Positions 9,366 to 18,930 are shown, counted from the first letter of the stretch. The stretch: DNA of 34,728 nucleotides from Echinostoma caproni (GCA_900618425.1 UZAN01043183.1:1-34728), one strand, 5' to 3'. A program made the numbers and translations. The notes: generated from the sequence alone by a model not told the origin.

Positions 9366-9842
9366 CAGTGAAAATTGTTGACGAAGCCCGGTCAAAACAC
9401 GCCAGAGAACTTTTCGAAGCTTTGCACTCCTTAGTCAACTGAACCAAAAGGCATATTGAACTGGATCACGTGGACACGCCAACGCAAATTGACGATCAAA
9501 TGACGCAACAAACACGGTCACATCGGGACCTGAGAACGGACGGAAATCGCAATCGCGAAGAAAGGACAGCCTCCGCCCTACCACCCTCAACCCCTCGAAG
9601 CAGTTCAACGGCGAACCGAGTCGACTACAGTGAAAACAGGGGACGAAAATAATCGGTGGAGAAGAACATATGTATAAACGAACGGGTACAAGCGGAACAC
9701 TGCCACCTCACAAGCACTGATGATATCACCTCGGCTGGCAACAATGAAACGTTTGCAAACCAATTGCCAAGCTCAGCGAACAGGTGAAATGGAATTCAGT
9801 TCACCCGAGCTACCAGAACCGATTTTGAATACTTTGTCAACA
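9366..9842 (+). repeat. Unnamed repeat family R, right (plus-oriented) copy
   Basis: This is the longer copy of the inverted pair. The + strand gives an open frame from 9470 to 9652, rich in Thr, Arg, Ser and Asp (AALPPSTP-like, STANRVDYSENRGRK). In another frame it gives TSTDDITSAGNNETFANQLP, SSANR, a TGA, then NGIQFTRATRTDFEYFVN. The chimeric copy at 11.0 kb has CGA where this has TGA and otherwise the same reading (NGILFTRAARTDFQYFVN). This suggests the region was once protein coding. I do not recognise the protein. It could be the non-conserved part of a LINE or PLE. Confidence 0.6.
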
Positions 9843-10884
9843 CCTATGTAAAACCACGTTGGCGTTCGGTATTTATTTGTGGCTCTCCCAGGAGCTAAGC
9901 TCTTCACATGAATCAGTAAGTTTGAATTGTGCACAGAAGCTTCATACGTGTGTGTCTACTTTACATTGATAGCGTTAACTGGAAAACACCCAGGGCCTTG
10001 TTGGATTTCGACATTGCTTTTCGCGAGCTCTCAATCACTTTTTACATTTGCCTCATGTGCCTCCGTAATCGAAAATTTATGTAACCCCTAGGTCGAAGTA
10101 ACTGGAACGTCTCATCGTGTACCACCATGTGATGTTCATATAAACGAATTTCTTTGTAACAATGTAGACGATTTAGAACGTTATCCATCGAACAAGATCT
10201 CACTCAGCCTGATGGATTTTCGAGGTTGTCGACATGAGGACTGTTCGATTGGGAGGCAGTTTTCGACTACAGCGCGCGTTCAAAAATTAAGGGTATGCCA
10301 CTCTTTTTGTCATATGCATTCAGTGATCAGAAAAAGGTCAAACCTAATCAAAGTTTTTAAAATGTCGGACAAACAAATCAATATACGGGAAGTATTGAAA
10401 AAATATATCCAAATTAAAAGCAACACAGCGCATGACCAATACAGTGCTTCTTATACAAGATGATGGATAAGTTTTGGTTTCGATGTGTTCTCACACTTAT
10501 ATCAATCAAAATGTAACACAGGTAGGTATGTGATCGGTAAAAAAGGGTAAAGAATAATAGTTTTCACCACAGTAATTCTCCACGGTGAATATGGTTGGTT
10601 TGTGAGACAACGACCGTTTGATCCATTTGTTGATAGCCGCTTACGTGTCGTGAGGTTGACCGGATAGGTGTCTTTGTGTGTGTGTGCAAATTACGTTCAA
10701 ATGCTCAGTTTGGGCCTGTAGAGTCGGTTGTTCACTGTCTCGGCTGTGTATCGAGAGCATGGAGTTTCATTTGCATGAAATACCGTAATTTAACAAAAGC
10801 AGATAGTTGGCCACAGTGATCCAATATGTCTGTTATGTCTTGATCCCGACTCAATCTGACTGTCGGTACTTGTGGAGACTTCAT
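9843..10884. other. No gene recognised
   Basis: About 1 kb after family R, up to the sequence gap. It includes a short (TG)n tract near 10675-10688 and an 83-codon frame at 10212-10463 with no recognisable motif. It may contain the continuation of family R, since reading from 9800 stays open to about 9895. Confidence 0.4.
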
Positions 10885-10889
10885 NNNNN
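10885..10889. other. Assembly gap of 5 N
   Basis: Five unresolved bases. The same seven bases, ACTTCAT, lie on both sides (10878-10884 and 10890-10896), so the gap may hide an unmerged contig overlap rather than missing sequence. Confidence 0.95.
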
Positions 10890-10959
10890 ACTTCATGGAT
10901 CATGCATTTCTCGAAAACGTACATTTCCAACATGGGGGAGCTTCCATTTCCCTTGCTCG

Positions 10960-11110
10960 AGGAGCTGGGCAATTGGTTTGCTAATGTTTTGTCGTTGCCA
11001 GCAGAGGTGAGATGATCAGTGCTTGTGAAGTGGCCAAGCTCGACGAACAGGCGAAATGGAATTCTGTTCACCCGAGCTGCGAGAACCGATTTTCAATATT
11101 TTGTCAACAT
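10960..11110. repeat. Family R chimeric fragment
   Basis: 10960-11030 matches the left-arm orientation of family R (GGCAATT[A/G]GTTTGC..., TCGTTGCCAGC...GAGGTGA, TCAGTGCTTGTGA[A/G]GTGGC). From about 11036, the sequence matches the outer end of the right-arm copy (CAAGCTC..CGAACAGG[C/T]GAAATGGAATTC, then ACCGATTTTxAATA[T/C]TTTGTCAAC). Two oppositely oriented pieces have therefore been joined by loss of the segment between them. Minus-strand reading of the first piece gives GHFTSTDHLTSAGNDKTLAN, parallel to the right-arm reading. Confidence 0.7.
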
Positions 11111-12000
11111 GGACAGATTGATCAAATTGGCTAGAATAATCTGCCCATACGACGTTCACCAAAATTTGCGGATTACGTTTTCCTTAAAATGCGGATCACA
11201 AGCGAATAGTGGGTTCTGTGTTTGAAGGGAACAATCGGTTTTCCAAAAGAACTTAAGTTAAGAAAAGGTTTTGCTACTATTTTCTGAGTATATGGGTAAC
11301 TACTATCCACCAAACTTTCAACAAAACCCACAATCGTCTTGCCGGGACTCGAATTCATTTTGCCAAAACCCCTAAATACTTTGGTCAAGACCCGTAGTAT
11401 TTTGGTCTCGACGCGCAGCTTTAGTCACAACGCGTTACGCCATTCAGATCAACAAGTATAATAGGAATATTTTCAAGTCAACGGTTGGAGAAATTATTTT
11501 CTACAAATGTTGACGTTGCAAAGCTTGGTTAAGAAGTAAGGTGTTGGAGTTGTTTACTGCAACACATGTGGATTGGAGAAAGTTTAACCAATGTGCTGGT
11601 ATCATCAAACTATTTCACACACCTTGTGGAGCTTCAGCGTCTCCGTATAACACGCGATACTTCTGTGAGTAAAAATCTCAATCGCATATTATGAATTAAT
11701 TTTACATGTTCGGTGATATGCTAAAATTTACGGAATGTTTTCATTCTAAACGCTTTTGGGCTTTTCCTATCAGAGATGATGTAATCGGAATAGAATGATA
11801 GTTTGCTCCTAGAAGTTTCGATTGCATTATTTGTTTTACGGCAAATTACCGGATTATCCGTGAATATGAACGGTGCAGTCTATCCAGAGTTGCGTTGAAC
11901 AAATGTTATTCAGAGCATTTCTGATGTTCAGGGGTTAATTTACCTCTACTACAATAATAGTAAGGGAGGGGGTGGGGAAACCTGAAGAACCTTATTTTGT
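11111..12000. other. No gene recognised
   Basis: Spacer of about 0.9 kb with no recognisable protein, tail or repeat, apart from a faint internal duplication near 11375-11415 (TACTTTGGTCAAGACC / TATTTTGGTCTCGACG). Confidence 0.4.
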
Positions 12001-12013
12001 TGTTATTCTTTTT

Positions 12014-12066
12014 GTGGTGGTGGCGGTGGTGATAGCGGTGGTGCTGCTGCTGCTGCTGCTACTGCT
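12014..12066. repeat. Trinucleotide microsatellite (GGT)n-(GCT)n
   Basis: An impure GGT/GGC tract followed by a nearly pure GCT run. The minus-strand frame through it (12003-12263) reads poly-Ala and poly-Pro only because of this repeat. Confidence 0.85.
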
Positions 12067-12363
12067 GGTGTTGTTGATCGGCCAAGATAAGTGGTTTGAT
12101 TATGAACTATCATGAATTCGAAATTTCCCGTCTTATATTGGCATGTCTTATCTCCACCCGATGATCGTGTGAACAGCGCGCGTGTTGACCTCCGGTGACT
12201 TCTAAAAGTCAACCAGATTCCAGTATCGTGTATCTGCAGCACTGCTGGCGTCTCGTTGCTCATCTAACCGACCATCCGTGTGATAGCGTGTGCCTAATTG
12301 TTGGTTCCCCGAGATGCTTGCATTATCCATTATGATGTATTGAATAAAAAGGCTGGGGATCAA
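12067..12363. other. No gene recognised; flank of the LTR complex
   Basis: Unique-looking sequence up to the 5' LTR. AATAAAAAGG occurs at about 12342-12351, just before the LTR. Confidence 0.35.
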
Positions 12364-12541
12364 TGTGGTGACTGCTCACGAACGATCAACTCTTTTGTTT
12401 TATAGAACAAGATATCCTTGTACATTTACAGTTTGCGCTTATTACAGTTCTATTCCGTTGTTCAGTTCTGTGTTCTGATTTCAGTTCAAATCCTAGTTCC
12501 GATACGTATACAAATTACTAGTCCGAGTGCAAATTAGAACA
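12364..12541 (+). repeat. Left LTR of Ty3/Gypsy element G2
   Basis: This begins TGTGGTGACTGCTCACGAAC and ends near GAACA. It is a direct repeat of 17720-17908; the two share CTCACGAACGAT and the long TTATTACAGTTCTATTCCGT block. TG...CA-type ends and a length of about 180 bp suit a short Gypsy LTR. Two bases after the end comes TGG (12544-12546), the usual first triplet of a primer-binding site, though I cannot assign the tRNA. No convincing target duplication flanks the pair. Confidence 0.75.
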
Positions 12542-12659
12542 ACTGGCGTCATGATCGTTTTTAACCAATGGGTTCTTGTAACTTGGAGAACCTGACTATA
12601 CATGTCAGTCGAAGATTACCTTGAACGATTGGGGATTTGGTGTATTACGCGGAAAGGAC

Positions 12660-13459
12660 TCCAATGAGAATGCGAAACGGCTAATTTCCTAACGGAAAGG
12701 ATGCATATTCCGATGCATATTGCAGTTATCACACGTTTTTCCCCAAACAGGGCAGTTGCTTCTTCCCATAACATGTATGCGGCCACAGAAACGGCGAGCA
12801 GCTGTTGGATGTGTTCGACTTTCAGCGAAAATTTCGCACAATCCATAATCCTCTGTCGTGGTAAGCGTCTTCATATGCTTCTCTGCTGCTTCTTCACTTC
12901 GACATATGTCGATGCATTGTTTCATTGTCAAATTTGGAATTTTTCGGAGGCGCTTTACCACAGCCGAATCCCGTAGGACAACGACAATTGGATTCCTTAT
13001 TAGACTCTCTTCCAACCAGGCACAGAAATTGCACTACCGAGCCAGTGATTTTAGCGACAGGACGAATGCGTCGAGGGACTCATCATGCTGCTATCTCCTC
13101 TGGTTGAAAATGTATCGTTCGTAAGTCTCGTTAGATTCGTCTAGACAGTACTGTTCCATCTTCGTCATCACCACCTACCAATCTCCCCCGTCCTCATCCG
13201 GACTGTAAGTGAATCCATTTACGACACGCAGAGCAGCCGGACTAATCGTGTGACAGAACAAAGCCAATTGTACGGGACTGGATTCGCGGTCCATTGCTGT
13301 CATTGAACGAAAATCTTCATACTGTGTTCGCCAAAGATTCCAGTTATCAGCCAATCGCCCCGTCTCGTCCATAGTCAGGTACGCCGGAGGTTGGTCCTGC
13401 AGTCGACTATTCATTCTCTCCGACATTGGGAATTTCGCATAATTTTCCGCTGCCACCAT
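12660..13459 (-). pseudogene. Gag of Ty3/Gypsy element G1, inverted relative to its pol
   Basis: Capsid-type Gag read on minus from an ATG at 13459-13457. It reads WNLWRTQYEDFRSMTAMD, PVQLALFCHTISPAALRVV, then after a stop near 13176 KMEQYCLDESNETYERYIFN. A frameshifted section reads FCAWLEESLIRN and KQCIDICRSEEAAEKHMKT, the classical retrotransposon Gag pattern (ESLIRDRIV / CIDICRS). A zinc-knuckle remnant CGRIHVMGRSNCP, CDNC ends the gag near 12700. The next recognisable gene on the other side of 13460 is an RT reading in the opposite direction, so gag and pol are head to head. The element is defective: it has stops and has lost the protease and RT fingers. Confidence 0.82.
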
Positions 13460-14446
13460 GTCGAGGCATTAAGACGGGAGCACTTCACCCTACTCATTTT
13501 TGACGGTATACTGTCGACCTTAGCTAATGCAAGATAATTCACGAAGGTGGATTTGGCGTCTGCATTTTGGTTAGACGATAGATCAGGCTACTTGACCACT
13601 TTTGGCACGGCGATATCGTTGGAAAAGACTGCCGTTCGGTATGAAAGTATCAAGTGAAATTTTCCAGAAACGAATCCTCCAGGAGGTTGATGGTTTACCC
13701 GGTGTATTGTGTGTGGCGAACGACATTCTAATTTTTGGCAAAAATGCAGATGGACACAACAGACGGTTCGGAGGCTTTTTACAGCGTTGTACAGGAGACA
13801 GAATCAAACTGAAACAGGACAAACTAATCTTGTGTCAATCGGGAGTCAGCTTTCACGGTTACGTACTTACAAGCGAAGGGATCAAACCGGACGCGGAAAA
13901 GGTAAAAGCGATTTTAGAAATGCCTCCCCAACTGATGCAAAAGGCGTATCACGATTTAATGGAATGATAAACTATCTCAGTAGATTTCTCCCAGAACTAG
14001 TGGAATTGATGCGGCCGATTCGACGTTTGACGCATAAAGGAGAACCGTGGCTTTGGACACTAGAACAACAGGCGGCTTTTGATCGCATCAAGCAACTTAT
14101 TGTAAAAACCCCAGTGCTGGCTTATTTTGATCCCAATGCACCTCTGTGCATACAATGTGACAGCTGTCAATTTGGCTTAGGTGCCGTGCTCCTTCAAAGT
14201 GGCCGTCTAATAGATTACCGGAGTAGGACACTAACGGTATGTGAACAAAGGTACGCCCAGATCGAGAATGAAATGCTAGCAATTGTGTATGCGCTGGAGA
14301 AATTCAATGATTACACATTTGGTCGACTCACGCATGTATACTCAGATCACAAACCACTGATCATGATTGTGGATAAGATACTCCACAGAGCACCAAGGAG
14401 GTTACAATCGATGCTGATACGTCTACAGAAATACAATTATGAATAG
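13460..14446 (+). pseudogene. Reverse transcriptase and RNase H of Ty3/Gypsy element G1
   Basis: From 13460 the + strand reads EALRREHFTLLIFDGILSTL, a stop, then FTKVDLASAFW (13538-13570, RT motif A with its Asp). After a frameshift near 13595 it reads RLPFGMKVSSEIFQKRIL and CVANDILIFG, where the expected pair of catalytic Asp is Asn-Asp (13719-13724). From about 13955 another frame gives the connection domain (NYLSRFLPELVELMRPIRRL) and RNase H. The RNase H motifs are IQCDSCQFGLGAVL, IENEMLAIVYALEKF and YSDHKPL, which keep Asp, Glu and Asp. The frame stops at 14446. The protease and the first RT blocks are missing to the left, replaced by the inverted gag. Confidence 0.88.
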
Positions 14447-14689
14447 CATTACGAACAAGGTAACGCATGTTTGTGGTGAACACGTTATCACGATCCACAC
14501 TACCCGACACAGGACAGGAACAAAAGCTGGAATCCGTGAACGTTGCATTGGCAGTGACGCAGTTCGAGATGTCTCACCTACGAACTGCAACTATTGACGA
14601 TCCGAGCATGAAAGAACTCAAAGGAGTTATCACTCGTGGTTAGCCAGAAAGCAAAAAAGCCTTTCCGATGGACGTATTGCCTTATTTCA

Positions 14690-15830
14690 AATTCCGAGAT
14701 GAACTAACTGTGCACGATGAACTGATTTTTCGCGATGAATGGTTGGTCGTACCGGAAGCGATTCAACAAAACGTAGTGTGTTTGATACAGTGCTCTCACA
14801 CCGGTACCAACGGATGCCTCAGTCACGCCAGGGAGACATTATTGGCCGGGTATGTCAGAACAGATAAAACAGTTGATTGCTAAATGTGAAATTTGCAGGA
14901 AGTTTGACCAGCGACAAACGAAAGAACCGATGAATGTGCGTGCAATACCAGAGAGACCATGGCAGATAATAGCGCTGGATATTTTTTATCACGGAATGGA
15001 CACCTACTTGATAATTGTTGACTACTACAGCGTCTTTTTTGAAGATGATTTATTGCGATTCAGCATATCGGCGGAGATCATTGATAAACTGCGCGTTCAT
15101 TTCACACAACACGGAATACCACTTCAGGTGATTTCCGATGGCGGCCCCCAATTTCGTAGTACCGAATTCCTGAAATTCGGTGAACAATGGCGTTTTGAGC
15201 ACTACGTTACTAGCCCCTATCATAGTCAGTCCAATGGCAAAGCAGAAAGCGCAGTTAGACAAGCAAAATGCGGTGAGGATGGTAGCGACCCACCAATGGC
15301 CCTGATTGAGTTACGGAACATACCGTCGGCCAACATGCAAACCAGCCCAAGCCAACGTTCATTTGGCAGACGCAAACGCACGGTTCTAGCCATTTGCGAC
15401 CAGTTACTACAGCCACGGACTACGCCATCAATAATCATACAGTCAAGGCTACGAAAACGCATGGTGATACAGAAGAGGTATTACGACTGCGACAGTAAAC
15501 CTCTGTGCTCACTCAGATCAGGAGACACGATTTGGACATAACCACCGGAGCCAACGGAGAAGGTGTGGGCGAAGGGAGATAGCGCGAGCAACAACAAAAT
15601 CATACCTAGTACGCTGTGCTCAACAGATAATACGGAGAAATAAAGTTCATTTGAGGAAAGGGGAAAAAATGGTGACAATGACGAACAAAGAGATGATCCA
15701 AATATCATTCAGGAGAATGTAGAAATCTGTGTACAATCTGTGTACAGCAAGGAATACCAACGACGGATATGACCGCACAATCTCCATCCCGTACACAAAG
15801 TGGAAGAATATATCAATCAGGATCTTAATG
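14690..15830 (+). pseudogene. Integrase and C-terminal tail of Ty3/Gypsy element G1
   Basis: Continuing from RNase H after a stretch full of stops (14447-14690), the HHCC zinc-binding part is visible as SHTGTNGCLSHARE near 14795-14835 and CEICRKF near 14887-14907. The catalytic core follows: IIALDIFYHGMDTYLIIVDY (first Asp), QVISDGGPQFRSTEF (second Asp), SPYHSQSNGKAESAV (Glu). The DDE triad is therefore intact in an open frame from 14852 to 15541, of 229 codons. Beyond a stop the C-terminal tail can be followed to TAQSPSRTQSGRIYQS near 15770-15815, then a purine-rich tract before the candidate 3' LTR. NGKAE type integrases are typical of K02A2.6/Mag-like Gypsy elements; clade assignment is tentative. 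Confidence 0.88.
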
Positions 15831-15856
15831 AAAAAACATTCAAAAGAAAAAGGACG

Positions 15857-16046
15857 TGTTGGAAATTCTTGTTTGAACTGATCGTTTGTTTTACTGCATC
15901 AATTGTGTTTTTATGATTGATCAGCGGAAGACTTTAATTTTGCCCGTCGAACAATCTGATTGGTTCAGGGTTATATATAAACGCCTGTGATTCCCTTACC
16001 AAATGAGATTCGTGTCCAGTGGACTAGAGTAAATATATCGAGAACA
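15857..16046 (+). repeat. Candidate 3' LTR of G1 with TATA box
   Basis: Starts TGTTGGAAATTC right after the purine tract AAAAGAAAAAGGACG and can end at AGAACA (16046), giving a 190-bp TGT...ACA unit. A TATA box (TATATATAA, about 15972-15980) lies where an LTR promoter would. It is not related to the LTR pair at 12364 and 17720. No second copy is present in the window, so this is inferred from position and ends, not from a matched pair. Confidence 0.5.
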
Positions 16047-16089
16047 TTTCCTGAAGAACTGACTTTTGACATTCCCTTTTTGAAGAATT

Positions 16090-16690
16090 TGGCATTTCCT
16101 GACTTCCATATCGTTGTCGTATGGATCATTGAAAACCTTGCTGCGGAAACATCCACAACCGGCTAATTTCGAATCTGCTGAGAGAGCGAAATTTCATTCG
16201 CTCACACGTGGTGGAGGCCAACCCACACGTGAATTTATTCTCCAACTGCAAACATAATCATCATAATTTCGGAGATCAACTACAAATCCAGTTAAGTGAT
16301 CGATTAATTGCTGGTATTAATTGCCCGGAACTGCAGCAAAAACTCATGCTCTTGCATGACTGCACATTTTATTTGGCTAAAGCAGTCTGTGAATAGTACC
16401 AAGACGTTTGTGCTATTGTTTGTGATGAACCCAACTTATTGTTCAATGCTAGCAATTCCAAACAGTCATCATCCGGACGGAAGCGGCTTTTTGAAAAGGG
16501 CTCGAAAACACCAAGCAACGTCAGTTCTCCAGCACACGGTGACCAACGGATTCAATGCTGGAACAAGTGAAATTCCTTTGGTCAAAGACATTCGCGGTTA
16601 GCATGTAGATTTCGTAATGCCAAGTGTCACCATTACGGTAAACTTGGCTACATGCAATCTGTCTGTAAACGTGCGAAGTCGTATCTTACC
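16090..16690 (+). pseudogene. Gag and zinc knuckle of Ty3/Gypsy element G2
   Basis: The + strand reads LLRKHPQPANFESAERAKFH, SLTRGGGQPTREFILQLQ, then after a frameshift near 16245 FGDQLQIQLSDRLIAGINCP, ELQQKLMLLHDCTFYLAKAV, CEQYQDV. This is a Gag C-terminal capsid pattern (DRLIAGI...ELQxxLL...TFxxAxxVCEQ). About 250 bases later CRFRNAKCHHYGKLGYMQSV and C form a damaged zinc knuckle (16590-16670). This gag differs clearly from the inverted gag of G1. It lies on the same strand as the integrase and LTR to its right, so it belongs to the outer element. Several frameshifts make it inactive. Confidence 0.75.
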
Positions 16691-17060
16691 CAACTTACGA
16701 TTGTTCATTCCTCTGAAAATTTATTGTGTGATTTACAGTCCCTAAATCTGGCCAGTACGACTTCACGTCCCTCTTGCTACATTACTCGTGATTTGATCAT
16801 TATTGACGCCATTCGCCACATGTTTATCATGATTCTTTCATTACCAACAAGGTATTTCGTCAGTTAAACCCCCAGGTGTACTTTGCCCAACAGACATTTC
16901 AGTTAAGGATATTACTGGTCATTCTTTGACTGTTTTAGGATCATGTGAACTGCTCCTTACAGACGATAATTCACAAACCTTTCACTGTCCGTTTTTGGTT
17001 ATTGATTCCGATATCTCTATAACTGGTTTGAATTGTATGAATCCCGTTGCAAACTCCTCT
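16691..17060 (+). pseudogene. Aspartic protease remnant of element G2
   Basis: Between the zinc knuckle and the integrase the frame can be read as KDITGHSLTVLGSCELLLTD, FHCPFLVIDSDISITGLNCM. The pattern of a hydrophobic VLGxC strand, CPFxVID and IxGLNxM is the C-terminal half of a retroelement pepsin-like protease. The active-site Asp-Thr/Ser-Gly is not visible; the expected place is near 16730-16770, where only ASTTSRPSCYI is read. The RT and RNase H that should follow are missing: the next 30 codons already belong to the integrase core. Confidence 0.5.
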
Positions 17061-17691
17061 ACTGATTTTGTGTGTTCAGTAGAGAAGGTGTCCCGCATGC
17101 TATCATGACTGACAATGGAAGTAATTTTACTGGCAATAAAGTTACCGATTGGTTGAACTCCATGAGTTATCATCATGTTCTCACTCCACCCCGACATCCA
17201 CAATCCAGTGGCGCAGCCGAAAACTTTGTGCGCACATTGGATAGTGCCATTACTTCGGCGATTAGCAATACCGATGAACTGGACAGAAGCGTTGATAACG
17301 TTCTGATGCCATACCGAAACGCAGTACATTCAACTACAGGGCACAGTCCAAAAATCTATTCAGGAGTCGAGTACTTGGAACAAATCTTTCACACTTGGAG
17401 TTTGCAGAAGTCGTGTATTATCGTGATAACGATTTACGACCCTCCAGGGGCATTGTACTGGACAATATGGGACAAAGATTGTCTCAAATTGGATCTAGAC
17501 GATGACACTGTACATCGCAGACATCTAGACCAAGTAATTTGTAATTTGCCCAATCCTAGTATTACTTGTGAACCTACTAATGCTGAGTCTATTTTCAATG
17601 AAATAAATTCTAATACAAATGTTGAAAGTAGTACAGAAGTACCCAGAAGATCCGAACCAGTACTCAACAAAGCCCGCCGTGATTAAAGATA
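17061..17691 (+). pseudogene. Integrase (second half) of Ty3/Gypsy element G2
   Basis: The open frame 17072-17686 reads VPHAIMTDNGSNFTG (second catalytic Asp), PPRHPQSSGAAENFVRTL (catalytic Glu), MPYRNAVHSTTGHSP, then, partly out of frame, the C-terminal RPSRG / VYYRDND block and RRHLDQV. The zinc-binding region and the first Asp are absent because the frame starts in mid core, directly after the protease remnant. An internal deletion therefore removed RT, RNase H and the integrase N-terminus. A stop at 17684-17686 precedes a short purine-rich tract (AAGCTGAGGCGGA) and the right LTR. Confidence 0.82.
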
Positions 17692-17719
17692 ACCGGAAAT
17701 TCATTCAAGCTGAGGCGGA

Positions 17720-17908
17720 TGTGGTGATTACTCACGAACGATGAACTCCTCCTTTGCTTTATTAAACACGAGAACCTTGCACATTTAGAGTTTCCGCTTA
17801 TTACAGTTCTATTCCGTTGTTCAGTTCTGTGTTCTCATTTCATTTGAAGTCCTATTGCTGTGTTGGACGTACGTATACGAATTAATAGACTGAGCGCTAA
17901 TTAAAACG
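17720..17908 (+). repeat. Right LTR of Ty3/Gypsy element G2
   Basis: Begins TGTGGTGATTACTCACGAAC and parallels 12364-12541 base for base with scattered substitutions and small indels, ending at about 17908 (AAAACG opposite GAACA). It follows a purine-rich tract. The divergence from the left LTR indicates an old insertion. Confidence 0.75.
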
Positions 17909-18616
17909 AATAATCATGCGTATTTGTGAACATACAATGGAGAAGTTCAGTGGTCTAAGTTTGCAAAGAAATTGAGAAGATGCAAGAACGCCACTGTTTA
18001 CGACACCCAACCATATCATTCAGTGTCTCTAACCATCGATTACGATCATTTCGAGGTTTCCAGCCAGGGAGCCAGGCAGCCCTCCTAGCGTCGCCCAAGT
18101 GTCTTCAAGGTTGCTCAACACTAAAGACCATAATGATAGGATGTGCAAGTTATTATTCACAAAATGCAAAACGAGATATTGTTATCACCTGAGCAGTGTG
18201 CTTACATTCCATTCATCTTTGATGTCCCAGGGTCAGGTCCTCAGTTCAGCCACTAGACTCGTACCGCTAAACAAATCCAACATGATCCAACTAATTGTGT
18301 ATTGCTTTTTGACTTTTCGGATAGTCGCTCAGTGGGCACGTGAAAATTCAGCTCATAGTGAGTCGGAAAAATTTCCTCAAACAAATATGAATAGTTTAGA
18401 GTTGAAACCACGTTAGATGAAGTTCAGCGAGGCTGAAATACAGATCATTTTGTAAAATCTCACCAAATGGAGAGGTTTGTAAACACTCAGATGGCTTCCT
18501 AACGTCAAGCCCCACTTTTCAAACTTTCCATCGTATATATCCCCTGACCGGGGAAACAAGAGATATCCAAACAAATGAAAGTAACTAGTTTAACTGCGGG
18601 GTTCGGGTGGGGGTAG
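17909..18616. other. No gene recognised
   Basis: Flank of the LTR complex. Overlapping frames at 17980-18192 and 18099-18416 have no recognisable domain and no second copy. Nothing else seen. Confidence 0.4.
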
Positions 18617-18930
18617 AATGTTTGTGATGACCGACAAAGAGCACACTGGGATAGCTGTTTCGTTTGATTTGGGACTCGTCAGTATTGTCATTCGCACACG
18701 GTGATAACCGTCGACAGGAATGTTCGGATATTTGTTTGCGTTTTCAATCCTGACGGAGCTAGAAAAATTCTGCACTACTAACTCTTGATCGGTCATCACA
18801 AACATTTCCGATGCATTTAAATGCATTCAAGCATAGGGAGGAATTAACGATTCCCCAAGGAGTGAAACTCACCTCCGTAATCAACAGTGCCTGTGAAAAA
18901 GCAAATGTGTTAGTCCGAACATTCATCGCC
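18617..18930. repeat. Fold-back (MITE-like) repeat, copy 2
   Basis: A perfect 18-bp inverted repeat, AATGTTTGTGATGACCGA at 18617-18634 and its complement at 18789-18806, encloses about 150 bp. Inner arms also pair (CTCGTCAGTATTG against CAATCCTGACGGAG). Immediately after it, 18851-18872 matches the block at 2254-2274 of copy 1. The following bases (CAGTGCCTGTGAA..., AATGTGTTAGTCC) parallel those of copy 1, so both belong to one family. No coding capacity. Confidence 0.6.

Noticed and set aside
9715..9760. Hammerhead ribozyme: CTGATGA followed 22 bases later by GAAAC and a GTTTGCAAAC palindrome (also on minus at 8925-8970)
   Set aside because: PLEs often carry hammerheads, but stem II does not pair here (T opposite T, A opposite A/G) and the base pairs and UH that should close stem III are missing. 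The third copy (about 10985-11020) breaks the core itself.
12003..12263. Minus-strand 86-codon ORF with poly-Ala and poly-Pro
   Set aside because: The run is produced by the GGT/GCT microsatellite and there is no domain in the rest.
13709..13960. First part of the 245-codon frame 13709-14446 as real protein
   Set aside because: The RT sequence is in the 13602-13967 frame until about 13950; only the part after about 13955 carries connection and RNase H homology.
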